Assembly (NCBI GenBank): GCA_031772625.1
Contig: CM062820.1
Span: 86,596,069-86,660,068, forward strand
Direction: 5' to 3'
DNA length: 64,000 bases
Origin: Pinus tabuliformis
Lineage: Eukaryota; Streptophyta; Pinopsida; Pinales; Pinaceae
Positions within the stretch are counted from its first letter, which is position 1, and each line of letters opens with the position of its first letter. The notes under the pieces are model-generated. The model saw nothing but the letters and a program-made list of their open reading frames with translations. It ran no database searches and was not told the origin of the DNA. The position numbers were made by a program, and so were the translations under genes. Shown one piece after another: positions 1 to 11,508 of this stretch.

Positions 1-540
1 TGTACAATAAAAATGTGAGAAGATTGTTCAGAAGTATATAGTTATATTTTAAAAATGTGAGAAAATTGTTTAGAAGCCCTAAATTGTAGTAACCCTAAAT
101 TGCAGTGTTTTGTTAATTATAATTATGGTACATGGGAAATTCAATCTTACCAATGTACAATAAAAACGTGAGAAGATTGTTTAGAAGTATATAGTTATAA
201 TTTAAAAATGTGAAATGATTGTTTAGAAGCCCTAAATTGCAGTGTTTTGTTAATTATAATTATGGTACTTGTGAAATTCAATCTTACCAATGTACAATAA
301 AAATTTGAGAAGATTGTTTTGAAGCCCTAAAATGCAATGTTTTGTTAAAAATATGAGAAAAGGATGCACAAACCCTAAATTGCATTGTTTTGTTAATTAT
401 AATTATGGTACCTCGGAAATTCAATCTTACCAATGTACAATAAAAACGTGAGAAGATTGTTTAGAAGTATATAGTTATATTTTAAAAATGTGAGAAGATT
501 GTTTAGAAGTATATAGATATATTTTAAAAGCAGTTATGTC
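1..540 (+). repeat. AT-rich tandem array, about 140-bp unit (family X)
   Basis: A unit of about 140 bp recurs with starts near 91, 229 and 372. Each carries the core ccctaaattgcagtg, then aattataattatgg, then caatcttaccaatg, then gtgagaagattg and tagaagtatatag. Diverged copies recur on the same strand at 42176-42300 and around 50714-51240. In the 50.7-51.6 kb copy, as here, the array lies a few hundred bases upstream of the same short coding exon, so it is probably part of a duplicated promoter or 5' region and not satellite DNA. I recognise no coding capacity in it. Confidence 0.8.
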
Positions 541-819
541 TGTGAAAAAATAATTCAATATATTTTTTAAAAAATGTAAATGTTAAAAATTGTGTTATTT
601 TATTTATTTAGTTATTTATTGTTTGAATTGATAATTAATTTAATTTATTATTAATAATTTTTTACTAATTTTTTATTTATTTTAAGTAAAATTATATAAT
701 TTTTTTTATTTATTTTAAGTAAAATTATATAATTTTGTCTGAAACATTATTTTTGAATGAAAATTTAGTTATTACTGAAAACAAGAGGTCAGAAGTTAGA
801 AACCGAGGGCGTGATGGGG
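541..819 (+). other. AT-rich stretch upstream of exon copy 0
   Basis: Very AT-rich sequence with a short direct repeat (ttttatttattttaagtaaa, twice, near 674-725). It corresponds base for base, with small indels, to 51240-51505, where it precedes the intact exon copy. It is likely the proximal 5' flank or leader of the duplicated first exon. No gene is seen in it. Confidence 0.6.
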
Positions 820-946
820 ATGGTGTCCCTAGTTACACCATAGGATGTGTTCTCCGGTTACACCATAGGATGTTCTTTCATCTTTGATGAATGATGGCAC
901 CTTCGATGCTTTCAAATCCAAAATCATCAACCAATTGAAGACCAAT
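820..946 (+). pseudogene. First-exon fragment, Shg1/BOD1-like N-terminus, copy 0 (broken)
   Basis: This is the same short coding exon as at 9318-9419 and 51506-51607. It ends at an identical splice donor (AAT, then gtatgt at 947), so it represents a first coding exon with the start of its intron. Two lesions are visible. The CAG codon present at 51527-51529 is TAG here (841-843). A 25-bp direct duplication of gttacaccataggatgt and following bases (starts near 832 and 857) shifts the frame. The family guess rests on the N-terminal pattern (PQDVLSSLMNDGT followed by KSKxINQL), which resembles plant COMPASS Shg1/BOD1-type proteins. That name is recalled from family knowledge and not tested. The intron is cut at 1012 by a copia LTR. 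Confidence 0.6.
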
Positions 947-1012
947 GTATGTATCTAATTCTTCTTTCGTTGTATTTTCACCTTTCGTTCAAAGCCTGTT
1001 ATTGTTCTGGGA

Positions 1013-1258
1013 TGTCAAGAGTTACACAGGGAAGACATGAAATGACAAATCAAAACAAGAGGAGCTCATAGGTGTGAATCATCAAGAGCTCCTTCAAGAA
1101 AAATGCCACACACGGTTCACATTAATCTTCAGTATTAAATAGATACAATTTCTTAGGGACAACAAATCATATCCCAGGAGAATAGGAATCGAATAACTAT
1201 AGAAAGAAATATGCACAACTACGTAACAACAATAGCCTATTCTCCATTAATTCTAACA
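1013..1258 (-). repeat. 3' LTR of copia element A (about 246 bp)
   Basis: Read on the minus strand, the segment opens with TGTTAGAATT directly after a purine tract (TTGAGGGGAAG) and closes with ...CTCTTGACA, so it has TG...CA ends. It is immediately downstream of a copia RNase H reading frame on the same strand, as expected of a 3' LTR. The final TAG of that frame is supplied by the first bases of the LTR (TGT TAG). The LTR sits inside intron 1 of exon copy 0: the flank ending ttctggga matches the intron of the other two copies up to this point. The matching 5' LTR is not in the window. Confidence 0.8.
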
Positions 1259-2108
1259 CTTCCCCTCAATGGAGAAAGGGTTCTTAAACACACTTAATAT
1301 GTCCCTAAAAAACTCAAACTTCAGTCTTCCCAGAGGCTTAGTAAATATATCAACCATTTTATCACAAGAATTATAATATTCAACACAAATCTCTTTGGAC
1401 TGCACCTTTTCCCTAACAAAGTGAAATTGAGTATCTATGTGCTTAGTGTTTCTATGAAACAAAGGATTGTAAGTGACTTTGATGGAACTTTTATTATCAC
1501 AATTGATAACTGTAGCTTCTGTCTGTTCTTCCCCTACATCTTGGAGAAGTATGTGCAACCAAACTGCCTCACATGCTGCTGCACACAAAACTTGATATTC
1601 TGCTTCTACTGAGGATAAGGCTACAGTATGTTGCTTCTTACTGCACCAAGAGATGACCCCAGATCCAATGCTAAAGGCGTAACCTGTAATTGATCCTCTA
1701 TCATCTAAATTTCCCACCCAATCAGAGTCTGTATAGCCTGCCAAGATAACATCAAATGAGTCAGAATACAAAATACCAAAGTCTGAAGTTCCTTGCAGAT
1801 ACCTCAGTACTCCTTTCATTGCAAGCCAATGATTCTCATGAGGTTGAGTCATGAACTGACTCAAAACACTCACTGCATAAGCTAGATCTGGTCTCATTAT
1901 AGTCAAATAGATAAGACTACCAAGCAACTATCTGTACAATGTTGCATCTACATATTTCGAACCATCATTCACCTGAAGTTTGTTGTTCTACTGTAAAGGC
2001 ACAAATGCAGCCTTGCACTCATCCATTTTAAATTTAGTCAACAAAATCTTAGCATATTTACCCTGGGACAATATACGTATATATTTCTGGTCTAAGTATA
2101 AAATTGCT
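1259..2108 (-). pseudogene. Copia element A: end of reverse transcriptase plus RNase H, truncated
   Basis: Minus-strand reading shows the end of a Ty1-copia RT (LSQGKYAKILLTKFKM, about 2000-2100), the segment LGSLIYLTIMRPDLAYAVS, then RNase H with DSDWVGNLDDRGSITGY, LSSVEAEY and NTKHIDTQFHFVREKV, and the terminal DIFTKPLGRLKFEFFRD. In-frame stops lie near 1928 and 1987, so it is dead. Everything upstream of the RT end (gag, protease, integrase) is missing: the frame runs directly into a partial LTR of a different element at about 2109. This is a 3' remnant left by deletion or illegitimate recombination. Confidence 0.85.
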
Positions 2109-3014
2109 TTAAGACAGAGACGCAGTTCTCCCTTCTGTGGCCTGCGACCAGACGCATCTAACCTTCTTCTCCCCTGCGTCCACACGCAGAGATCCTTCTG
2201 CTGCGCTGCGTGCCCGCGCACTATTGCTTCAACTGCACTGCGTCCTGTTGCTGCAGGGACGCACCCAGAAACACTGTCACACCGCGTTCTTTCGCTGCAG
2301 GGACGCACCCAAAAATACTATCGCGCTGCGTCTTTTTGCTCAGAGACGCACCTGATCCTTATTATGCTTCGCGTCCCCACGCACTGCGCCTGTTACTGTA
2401 CTACGTCCTGAACGCACCTGAATCTTGCTCTGCCCTGCGTCCCCACGCAGGTCTCTTCTTACTGCACTGCGTCCCGGCGCACTTGCCTTTCACTGAACCT
2501 ACTTACCTTCGGGTATGAATGATTTCAAGACTTTAAGAGTAACCCAAACAGTCAGATCTACAGATCTGATCATGCGCCAAAGAGATCTCAGTCTTTCAGA
2601 AGATTCGCCTTTTTAGATCTAGACCAGATCTAACCTCATAAGATATTCAACCAAAGACATCCCAAACCAAATGATCTCCTTTGCTTTATATAGGCAAGCT
2701 CCTCCTCAAATCATGGAACAATACCACGAGCCGACACCATAATAACACAATACCGTCGGCTAGATACCAAGAGTAAAACACAAGAAACCCCCACGTGACC
2801 TTGAAAAGTGTGCACTGGGTGGACGCACCTCCTGAACGGCTGGCCTGCGTCTCTGGACGCGGCTACTGCATGGTGTACCTGCGGGTACGCACCTTCTGAA
2901 CTGATTTCCTGCGTCCTTCTTAATTTTTCAATAAATTGAGAGCCTTGTCATGGGAGTTGCCATCAAGTACAACATCTGTAACATATAGCCATACCAGAGA
3001 ACATAATGCCAACA
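2109..3014 (-). repeat. Element S 3' LTR, its far end deleted
   Basis: The inner boundary is clear: on the minus strand the LTR starts TGTTGGCATT right after the polypurine tract at 3015-3030. The outer end is missing, because at about 2109 the sequence switches to copia element A. The stretch 2110-2510 is unusually GC-rich for this window. It contains many alternating tgcgtcc and acgcacc motifs spaced about 25-60 bp apart, an internal minisatellite shared with the other LTR at 8655-8949. Confidence 0.8.
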
Positions 3015-3277
3015 ATCTCCCCCTTTGGACTTGATGGCAACCTTACAATCTTCAGCTTCATTCTCCCCCTTTGACATCAAGGGCAAAGGGGTATGCTCCC
3101 CCTAAGATCATGCTCCCCCTGAAAAAGAACCAGATCTGTAACAAAGAACCATAATCCACCATGAAAGAGATAGAGACATATTGCAGCTATTTCCAAGATC
3201 TCCTTCTGACCATCCTCCATAATGCCAACAATGCATTATATGCTCCCCCTGAACCTGTACCATCAATCAGAAAAGAT
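3015..3277 (-). promoter_or_regulatory. Polypurine tract region of element S
   Basis: On the minus strand CCAAAGGGGGAGAT abuts the LTR start (TGTTGG at 3014), the expected primer site for plus-strand DNA synthesis. Further AGGGGGAG boxes occur near 3070, 3100, 3115 and 3245. Repeated polypurine-like boxes between the end of pol and the 3' LTR are known from SIRE-type elements, and element N in this window has the same arrangement near 26545-26770. Confidence 0.75.
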
Positions 3278-5040
3278 TCAACAATAAGATGATGCATCAA
3301 CAACCCCCAGCTTTTGCCTAAGGTATTCAAAAGTGTCCCTGGGCAATGGTTTGGTGAGAATATCAGCAACTTGTTCCTTAGAAGGAACATACTCCAACTT
3401 GACCTTCTGTTCAAGCACTTGTTCCCGGAGAAAATGATACTTGATTGGTATGTGCTTGGTTTTTGAATGCATAACCGGATTCTTTGAGATGCTGATTGCA
3501 CTTGTGTTATCACATAAGATGGGGATAGGTGGTGTACAAGTGATTTGAAAATCCTGCAAAGTCTGCATCATCCAAAGAAGTTGAGTGCAACAAGATGCAG
3601 CAGCAACATATTCCGCTTCAGCTGTAGACAAGGCAATCGAACTCTGTTTCTTGCTGAACCAAGATACCAGTCTGGAACCCATAAAGAACGCACCACCACT
3701 TGTGCTTTTCCTGTCATCCATGCTTCCGGCCCAATCTGCATCTGTATAAGCATGAAGTGTAAGATCCGTATCTCTAGGATACCATAAGCCATAATTTTGA
3801 GTCCCTTGAAGATATTTGAAAATTCTCTTCACTGCCTGAAGATGAGTCTCCTTCGGATTTTCCTGAAATCTTCCAACTGCATGCATGATGTCCGGTCGGG
3901 TACCTGTCAAATATAATAAACTTCCAATCATAGATCTGTAGGTTGGTTGATGTACTGCTACAGATTCATCATTTGCACTGAGACTACATCCTGTGACCAT
4001 GGGTGTACATACTGGTTTTGCATCTTCCATGCCATATTTCTTCAAAATCTGTTTGAGATACTTGGTTTGAGATAAAAAGATTCCTCCTTCTTTTTGTTGG
4101 ATTTGCAAACCAAGGAAATATGTCAGTTCTCCTAGCAAGGACATTTCAAATTCTTTCTGCATGACCGAGGCAAAGCTTTGACTCATAGCTTCTTCATTGC
4201 TGCCAAAAATAATGTCATCTACATACACAACAAGTATTAGCAATTTGTCATTTTCAGCTTTTATATAAAGATTGCTATCTGCTGAACCTTTTGAAAAACC
4301 TTGTTGATGAAGATATTTGTCCAAACGGTAGTACCAAGCCCTTGGAGCTTGTTTGAGACCATAGAGAGCCTTTTTCAATCTGCATACAAGATTTGGATCA
4401 TTTCCAAGAATGAACCCATCTGGCTGTTCAATGTACACTTCTTCTTCCAAGTCTCCATTCAGAAAGGTTGATTTCATGTCCATTTGAAATACTTTGAAGT
4501 TTTGAAAACTTGAGAGAGCAAGGAACATTCGGATGGCCTCAAGTCTTGCAACAGGAGCAAAGGTTTCTTCAAAGTCTATTCCTTCTTGCTGCGCATACCC
4601 TTTACAAACAAGTTTGGCTTTGTTTCTAATTACTTCTCCATTTTCATTCAATTTATTTTTGAAGACCCATTTTGTTCCGATAACATTCTTATCCTTTGGT
4701 CTAGGAACCAGCTCCCAAGTGTTGTTCTTTTCGATTTGCTCAAGTTCTTCATCCATTGCTTTCACCCAACATTCATCTTTGCATGCTTCTTTCACATTTT
4801 GTGGTTCGGTAGAGGAGAGTAATGCCAAATAGCTTGAGGCTTCTGCAACTGTTCTTCTTGTTTGTACACCTGCTTCTTTCTGCCCCACAATCTGAGATTC
4901 TGGATGATTCTTCTGAACATATCTGGATGGAGTCTTTTCTTCTATTCTTGTTTGCTCCTCTGGCTCTTCTTGAGGTTCTTCTTGAGGTTCTTCTTCTTCA
5001 TCATTCTGTCTTTGAGGGTAGCCTTCATCTTCTTCGATGT
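3278..5040 (-). pseudogene. Element S reverse transcriptase and RNase H
   Basis: The open frame 4888-3278 (536 codons) carries a full copia RT and RNase H; the frame upstream of 4888 remains open back to the integrase linker. RT landmarks: [38 protein letters not shown], the [12 protein letters not shown] box, and the catalytic YVDD at about residues 222-225. RNase H landmarks: [30 protein letters not shown] and [16 protein letters not shown], ending in [20 protein letters not shown]. All key residues seem present. A frameshift near 5030 separates it from integrase: an acidic repeat ([14 protein letters not shown]) is read in one frame here and as [10 protein letters not shown] in the integrase frame. 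It would copy the element RNA in virus-like particles if the polyprotein were whole. Confidence 0.9.
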
Positions 5041-5961
5041 CTTCATGATGGACTTGCCTAGGAAGTATCCCTTCTCATCAACCACTACATCAATGCTGTC
5101 AACAATTCTGCCAAGTCTTTTATTGTAGCACTTGTATGCTTTGCTATATGGAGAGTAACCAAGAAGAATGCCTTCATCTGCCCTAGGTTCAAGTTTGCCA
5201 AGCTGCTCATCAGTATTCTTGATATAGCATTTGCTCCCAAAGATTTTGAAGTGCTTTACCGAAGGAGTCCTGCCACTCCAAAGCTCATGAGGAGTTTGAG
5301 TGCTGTTCACCCGGACATTTGTTTTGTTGAGAATAACAACCGCAGCATGTGCAGCTTCACCCCAGAAAGTTGCGGGAGTTCCTGATTCATCAAGCATAGC
5401 ACGAGCCATTTGTTGGATTGTTCTGTTCATTCTTTCAACAACTCCATTTTGCTGAGGAGTTCTAGCTGTAGAGAATTCTCTCCTTATCCCATGTTCATCA
5501 CAGAAATCGAAAAATTCATTTGAAGTAAATTCCCCACCTCTGTCGGATCTGAGGCACTTAATTTTGTGACCTGATTCATTTTCAACCAAGGCTTTGAAGG
5601 ATTTGAATTTTTCGAATGCTTCATCTTTGTGCTTCATAAGTCCTAACCAGACAAACCTGGAGAAATCGTCAATAAATAATATCAAGTATTCCTCTCCTCT
5701 AGGTGTTCTTTTCCTGAATGGACCACATGTATCTGTATGTACTAGCTCAAGAGGCATGCTAGCTGATCCTTCTTTCTCTGGAAAGTTAGTTCTGGTTTGT
5801 TTTCGAAACTGACATGATTTGCATATGGTGTTGTCAGGAATTTTGATATCTGGAAGATCGCGAACTGCCTGATATTTGCATGCTTTCCTTATTTGTGAGA
5901 AGCTTAGATGTCCCAACCTTCGATGCCATAACCAGTGCTCTTCATCCTTGCTGAGATAGCA
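4942..5961 (-). pseudogene. Element S integrase
   Basis: The frame opens directly after the TAA that ends the gag-protease frame and is in phase with it, so the two are separated by only one stop codon. It begins with the GAG-pre-integrase zinc-binding part (HWLWHRRLGHLSFSQIRKA) and IPDNTICKSCQFRKQ. The core follows with the three acidic catalytic residues: LVHTDTCGPF, then CLRSDRGGEF, then PQQNGVVERMNRT. The C-terminal region runs through TPHELWSGRTPSVKHFKIFG and RADEGILLGYSPYSKAYKCYN. The end is disturbed by the frameshift noted for RT, so the apparent stop at 4942 is not the natural end of the domain. Function in the family: inserts the cDNA into the host genome. Confidence 0.9.
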
Positions 5962-8124
5962 TTATTGTTGTCCTTCTTCAAATATGTACAGATTATTTGG
6001 AGTTCTTTTGCCTTTGAGCACTGTTTTACCTGTATCAAGATCACGAACAAGACATACATTCGATCTGAATATAACCTCGGTTCTTTGATCACACATCTGG
6101 CTGACACTTAGAAGATTATGCTTCAATCCATCAACATACAAGACATTTCCAGCCTTGACCTTTTCTTTTAACTGAGCAATGCCTTTTCCTTTTATAATTG
6201 CAGGAGTATCATTTCCAAAAGAGACTTTCTTTCCCTTTTCTAGAGCAGAATAAGATTCAAGTTTTTCTTTATCACCTGTCATATGCTTCGAACATCCACT
6301 GTCAATGTACCATAGATTTTCCTGTCCCTCTGCATAAAATGCTATCCCACATCTTTCTGTTTGAGGTTCCTTTATTCTCCATGTTTTGGTGCTTGAGGCT
6401 TGTTCCTTTTTCTGCTGGAACCTGCTCCTGCATTCAGAGTCTTCATGACCAAAGTTATTGCAAATAGAACATTCAACTTCATTTTCAAGAACCGAAAAGG
6501 TGTTATAGGTTCTTTTTGTAATCCCTGTCATACTTCTTTGTTTTTGAGCTTCCCTAGTCATGATTGTTTTATATGCAACACATTGAGCTGCTTTGTGACC
6601 AAAGTTATGGCAAGAAAAGCATTGTCCATTGAAGAAACTTCTGCGGTTATCAAATCTACCGGCCAAATGATTGTAACTTCTATTGTCATCCATTCTTGAA
6701 CCAAATTGAGAAGATTTTACCTGTGGTTGGTTGTAGCTTTTGTTCTCCCTTAAGATGGATTGCCCCTGATAGTTTCTGTTTGTAATTCGTCCCTGCTTTA
6801 CCTGATGATCTTCATTTTGCTTTTGCTCATTTCTTCTTGCTGCATCAAGATAACTTTTTGAGGTGGATGCTTGAGAAGTTTCTCCATTATAGCCCAGACC
6901 TGTCTTGTTTAGAGGAGATCGCTGCACATTGATAATCTCATCCAAAGTTTCAGATCCTTTGACAAACTTGAGATTAATATCTTTTGTTTTCTCAATCTCT
7001 TTTCTAAGACCAACAATTTCACCTTCTAATTTTTCAAGATGTTTTTCCTTTTCATCAATTTGAAATTGTAGAGTATCAATGATCATGTTCTTTTCTTCTA
7101 TACATCTCTTGAGTCTAGTAATTTCATCATAAAGGTTATCCACATCTACAGCATCCATATAATCATCATCTTCAAATGCCATTAACAACTTATATTCATT
7201 ACCTTGTTCATCTTCATCACTGTTTGATAGATCATCACTATCTTCATGGGTGTAGTAGCTTTTCTTATTTGCACTTTGTTTCTTGTTCCATCTAGCAGGT
7301 TCCTTTCCTTTATCCTTATAAGGACATTTTGTAGCATAATGACCTACTCTTCCACAAGAAAAGCATTTAAAAGGTAACTTACCTCTGAACCTTCCAGAAC
7401 CTCTTTGAAGATTTCTGACAAAATTTGATTCTTCTTCCTCTTCTTCTGGGACGTGACTTGCTCCATAATAATCTTCTTTACCTGATGCCTTGAAAGCAGC
7501 TTCTCTTCTGTCTGATGGACCTCCCTTTCTCATTTCATAAGCAGTTAGAATTCCATGTAGCTGAGACATAGTGAGAATTCGTAGATTTTCCTTTTCTTCT
7601 ATAGCAGATACTTTAGATTCAAAATTGGGGGACAATGATCTTAGAACCTTTTCAACCACTATAGCCTCTCTTATTTCTTCACCCAAATTTTTCATACAAT
7701 TAACAATCTCATCTACCCGAAGAAAATAGTTAGCCACACTTTCATCATTATACATCTTGAGAGTCTCATACTGAATCCTGAGAGTTTGAAGTTTAGCACG
7801 CTTTACCTGTTCATCTCCTTCATAGCTTGTGACAATTTTGTCCCATATCTCTTTTGCGGATTTGTAGTGCATTACCTTCATGAATTCCGTTTGGGATATA
7901 CATCCTAACAGAGTATTGACTGCTTTTGCATTTGTTTCATACTTCTTTTTCTCTGCTGGATCTGTAGGAGTAGCTGAAGGAAAAGCGTAGCCTATTTCTA
8001 CAATGTCCCAAACTTCTGTACCAAGAGATTGAAGATATGTAGTAACTCTTACCTTCCAATAATTGAAGTTTGTCCCATCAAAAACCGGTGGCCTGATTGA
8101 TGCTTCTCTCTTGTAGTTGCTCAT
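5962..8124 (-). pseudogene. Element S gag and aspartic protease
   Basis: Frame of 720 codons starting MSNYKREASIRPPVFDGTN with the UBN2-type gag region (WDIVEIGYAFPSA, CISQTEFMKVMHYKSAKEIWDKI). Three CX2CX4HX4C zinc knuckles follow (CFSCGRVGHYATKC, CFSCHNFGHKAAQC, CSICNNFGHEDSEC), with a coiled-coil segment between the first and second (IDTLQFQIDEKEKHLEKL region). The protease site WYIDSGCSKHMTG sits near the C-terminus. The frame ends at a TAA (5962-5964) immediately before the GAG-pre-integrase part. The same frame continues beyond it, so this looks like a single nonsense change (CAA or similar to TAA) and not a natural gag stop, though readthrough gag-pol expression cannot be excluded. Confidence 0.9.
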
Positions 8125-8169
8125 GATGAACGATCTACCTTCAAGCGATCAAGCTTCTCTGAAGGACCT

Positions 8170-8181
8170 GCTCTGATACCA
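8170..8181 (-). promoter_or_regulatory. Primer-binding site, initiator tRNA-Met (element S)
   Basis: The minus strand reads TGGTATCAGAGC, the complement of the 3' end of plant initiator tRNA-Met. It lies two bases inside the LTR boundary (LTR end at 8184). Element N (29830-29841) has the same site and the same two-base spacing. Confidence 0.9.
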
Positions 8182-8183
8182 AT

Positions 8184-8949
8184 TGTAATACTGAGAGGGG
8201 GGGTGAATCAGTATTATCTAGCAATTTAATAAATCTTCCTTATTTGATCTTTGAATTATTTTTGCATGTCAGTACCATAAAATAATGAGCATGAACAAAG
8301 AAAACAGATAGTCACACCAAAGAACACAAGATGTAAGGTGGAAACCCAATGTGGGTGAAAACCACCTGCTGCAATATGTCTCTATCTTCTTTCAAATTAG
8401 AAACTCCTTTTACAATGATTTTGTACTGGTGCAGTCCTTTACCAGTACGCAGGCTGCAACCTGCAGAGAGCTACAACTCTCTCTCTCGTTTTCCAGTCTT
8501 CTCCTGGAAGGGAGCTACAACCCCCTACTTCTTTTCATAAAGCATCAAATGATCATCAAGTACATAACAGTTACAGTCCACTACAGTTATCAGATCAGTA
8601 ATAACAGAACTAACCCAGAACACCTTATCAACAGAGAAATTCAATCAACAGAATCTTAAGACAGAGACGCAGTTCTCCCTTCTGTGGTATGCGACCAGAC
8701 GCAGCTAACCTTCTTCTCCCCTGCGTCCACACGCAGAGATCCTTCTGCTGCGCTGCGTGCCCGCGCACTGTTCCTTCAACTGCACTGCGTCCTGTTGCTG
8801 CAGGGACGCACCCAGAAACACTGTCGCACCGCATTCTTTTGCTGCAGGGACGCACCCAGAAATACTATCGCGCCGCGTCTTTTTGCTCAGAGACGCACCT
8901 GATCCTTATTATGCTTCACGTCCCCACGCACTGCGCTTGTTACTGTACT
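8184..8949 (-). repeat. Element S 5' LTR, outer part deleted
   Basis: On the plus strand it begins TGTAATACTGAGAGG, the inner LTR end next to the PBS. Blocks such as agatgtaaggtggaaaccca, a pair of small inverted repeats (accagtacgcaggctgcaa and the following cctgcagagagc), and agggagctacaacccc are shared with the LTRs of element N at 24.4 and 29.8 kb, so the two are one lineage. From 8655 to 8949 it matches the 3' LTR (2109-2401). After tactgtact at 8949 homology stops abruptly, so the outer 600 bp or so are lost. Confidence 0.8.
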
Positions 8950-9250
8950 TGCTTGTAAGACAAACGAGAATTTAACTATTAAAATTTAAGAAAATCTAAA
9001 TACTCTGCCCCTCTAAATTAAACTATAACCCCTTATTAAACCATTAAACACATTATTCTCAAGTGTTAGTAACCATTAAAGACATATTTTTCTCCTATAA
9101 TGAGATGGTGCTAAACCCACACCTTGATAGACGCAAATCCCCAATACATATTGCACCATTTGTCAATTCACCGATTAAATTTTCAACAGAAGTGATTGGT
9201 GAAGGCACTTTAATTTTCTTAAAAGTGGACACATGTATCAAATATTATTG
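8950..9250. other. Unassigned AT-rich segment
   Basis: It lies between the broken LTR of element S and the start of similarity to exon copy 1. A 62-codon plus-strand reading frame (9063-9251) has no recognisable motif. I see no repeat or gene here. Confidence 0.4.
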
Positions 9251-9317
9251 ACGAATGAAAGTTTCGTCATCCCTAAAAGCAAGAGGTTGGATGTTAGAAA
9301 CCAACCAGGTGATCGGG

Positions 9318-9419
9318 ATGGGGTCTTCGGTTCCACTACATGATGAGCTTTCATCTCTGATGAACGATGGCACCTTCGATGCTCTGAGATCGAAAATCAT
9401 CAACCAACTCAAGACCAAT
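9318..9419 (+). pseudogene. First-exon fragment, Shg1/BOD1-like N-terminus, copy 1
   Basis: ATG at 9318 opens 34 codons up to a plant-type donor (AAT, then gtatgt at 9420). The product reads MGSSVPLHDELSSLMNDG and continues TFDALRSKIINQLKTN. It is open, differing from copy 2 by substitutions only, and the phase at the donor is conserved among all three copies. Plant Shg1/BOD1 (COMPASS-associated) proteins begin with a similar short helical module; this identity is a family-level inference. No second exon is found in the 6 kb of intron that follows, so whether it belongs to a live gene with a very long intron or to a dead fragment cannot be told here. Confidence 0.55.
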
Positions 9420-11508
9420 GTATGTCTCTAATTCTTCTTTCATTGTGTTTTCCCCTTTCGATCACAACCTGTTATTGTTGTGGGAATCCACAATGTGTGT
9501 GCTTCGTGGATATGTCTTGAGGTAGCCATCAATCATTATAGCAATCCCTCTTCGTTTTCATTGTAATTTAATACCAACACTAAGCATTAGACCATACCGT
9601 GTTATAGAGGGTCGTGAGGGACCATATGATGAATGGATTTCATGGACTTGCTTAACCTTTTCTAGGGCAAATAAATTATTTTTTTCCCGTGCACTGTTTA
9701 GGTCATAGACTTCGCATGCTATGACTAAGATTAAGATTGAGGAATATTTCATTTTTCACTGCCCCTTTTATTATGAGATCTAAGGATGGTTCCACCCTTT
9801 GTTTAGGGAGTCATGAACCCTTTCCAATTTCTATTGGTATTCAAACCAATGCTACATATCCTTATATGTGTAAGAGGCTCTTAGAGTATTGTCCCAAATT
9901 TTCTAGCCTCCCCCTAAACTATTGTCCACTCAGTTGATCAATTCTCTCTAGTGTTGTTCTCTGCTAGGGGACCCAAGAGAGAATGTTAGCAACATGGCTC
10001 TTGATTCTAGATTAGTATGGGCTTATGAGCTATCCCTACTTTCTAGAAACCCTATTGTTATTGCCATTCCGAATCCCATTGCAGAAATTAGATGATGCCA
10101 TCTAGGCCTTAGTGGTGGTAGTCCTTGTCTAGGTAGCAACATAGTGCACAATACAGATTATCTTCTAGCTCCTTTTCTGTAGAGTATGATGTTGGGAGTT
10201 TCCTATATTCAACCTAAGATGTTAGGGAGCAAGTGCTAGTCGATCTTAATATTCTTGCTTTATTTATATTATAAATTCTAGGTCCACTTCTTTTAATCGG
10301 TTTTCCTTTATCTGTGCTCAGTTCATCTTAGATTAAAGCTTGTGTTTGGTTTGTCATATTAGAGCAGCACTTTAGTTTAGTTTACTTTTGGAATTATGAT
10401 TTTTTTCTTAGGAGCCATATACCGTGCTCCCACAAAAAATCAACAATAGCACTCAGTAGTGCTATTGACATTCTTTTTTTGTCATTTGCTGGATATAAAT
10501 AAAATTACATTATCCTATTTTTATGTTTTTGAACCTATTCTGAGCATACTAAAGCAATTTGCTTGAGGGTATTGTGATTATTTTTTTCATGGAGATATTG
10601 CACAATATATCCATGAAAAAATCAAAGCTTGTGCTGTTTTGGATCTGTGACAAAGGTATTATAGCCATGATTAGGTTGCTTCATTTGAGCCTAACCAAGG
10701 CAAGATTTTATCAAGGGGGTTATGCATGAGTAGACAAGTGTTAAACCTCCTATTCAAGGCAGGGTATTTCTTAACTGGGACCTATATTTTGCTTGCTTTG
10801 TGTGAGGATGGAAGAATGGTAGTTCAAGTTATCATTGCCCTTCTCAGTTCTTCCATCTTTGTCCATATTCAATTTTTATTGTCTATTGTTGTGTAAGTCA
10901 ATGGAGTTTTAAGTTATGACAATGCTTCAAACCTTCAAGCCCCTTTTGTTTCCTTGGAACAATTCTTAGCTCAATTATTTTAGAACTATATATGACTACA
11001 TATTTGATTATATTAAAATCATATTTGTTGGATTTATTTACTTATTTATTGTTGAGATTTTAATCGTGGCTCTGTGTCTTATTATCTTAGTGTTTCAGGT
11101 TTTATTTAGCAAATTTAAATCTTTGATTACTTTGATGAATTTCTTATATTTTTATCTTCTTCCAATGCCCATTAGGTTTGGTACTGGTCACTCTTAAATA
11201 TGAGTTCAAGCATATGATTTTTTTTAGAGAACTCCTTTAGAGCTAGCGTGTACTAGTTTTTGAGAGAGGGATTGTGCTATTAGAAAAGGTACCTTCTCTA
11301 AATGATCATTTGACCCCCTTCAGATTGATTTGGGATCAATTAAAGTGATAAGAATCCCCCAAATCTCCCCATTCGTAAAATCCAACACTCTACTTGCTTT
11401 CTTATCTTGGCTTCTGTCAACAATCTCCTTGTTCTGCTCCCTGTCCAAACGTGCTAAACATCTCCATCCTTCCCCTGAATAGTAGGTAGATTAACAACCA
11501 TCTCTAAC

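Larger units (their letters stand above)
2109..8949 (-). mobile_element. SIRE/Maximus-like Ty1-copia retrotransposon (element S), LTRs truncated
   Basis: Order on the minus strand: partial 5' LTR (8949-8184), PBS for initiator tRNA-Met, gag with zinc knuckles, protease, integrase, RT and RNase H, a polypurine tract, then a partial 3' LTR (3014-2109). The copia order (integrase before RT) is clear. Repeated CCCCCTTTG boxes near the polypurine tract and LTRs over 1 kb fit the SIRE/Maximus lineage. The pol is almost open, with one in-frame stop and one frameshift seen, so the element is fairly young. The two LTRs overlap only over about 290 bp (2109-2401 and about 8655-8949): each has lost the part the other keeps. 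No target-site duplication can be assigned. Confidence 0.85.

Noticed and set aside
2110..2510. Regularly spaced short repeats that could suggest a CRISPR-like array
   Set aside because: The motifs are short, imperfect, variably spaced, lie within a plant LTR and recur in its partner LTR. CRISPR does not apply to a plant nuclear genome.
2137..2518. Overlapping plus-strand frames of 70-140 codons rich in Cys, Arg and Ala in the LTRs (also 8684-8975)
   Set aside because: They follow the GC-rich LTR minisatellite in several phases on both strands, recur in both LTRs and have no domain. They are by-products of the repeat composition.
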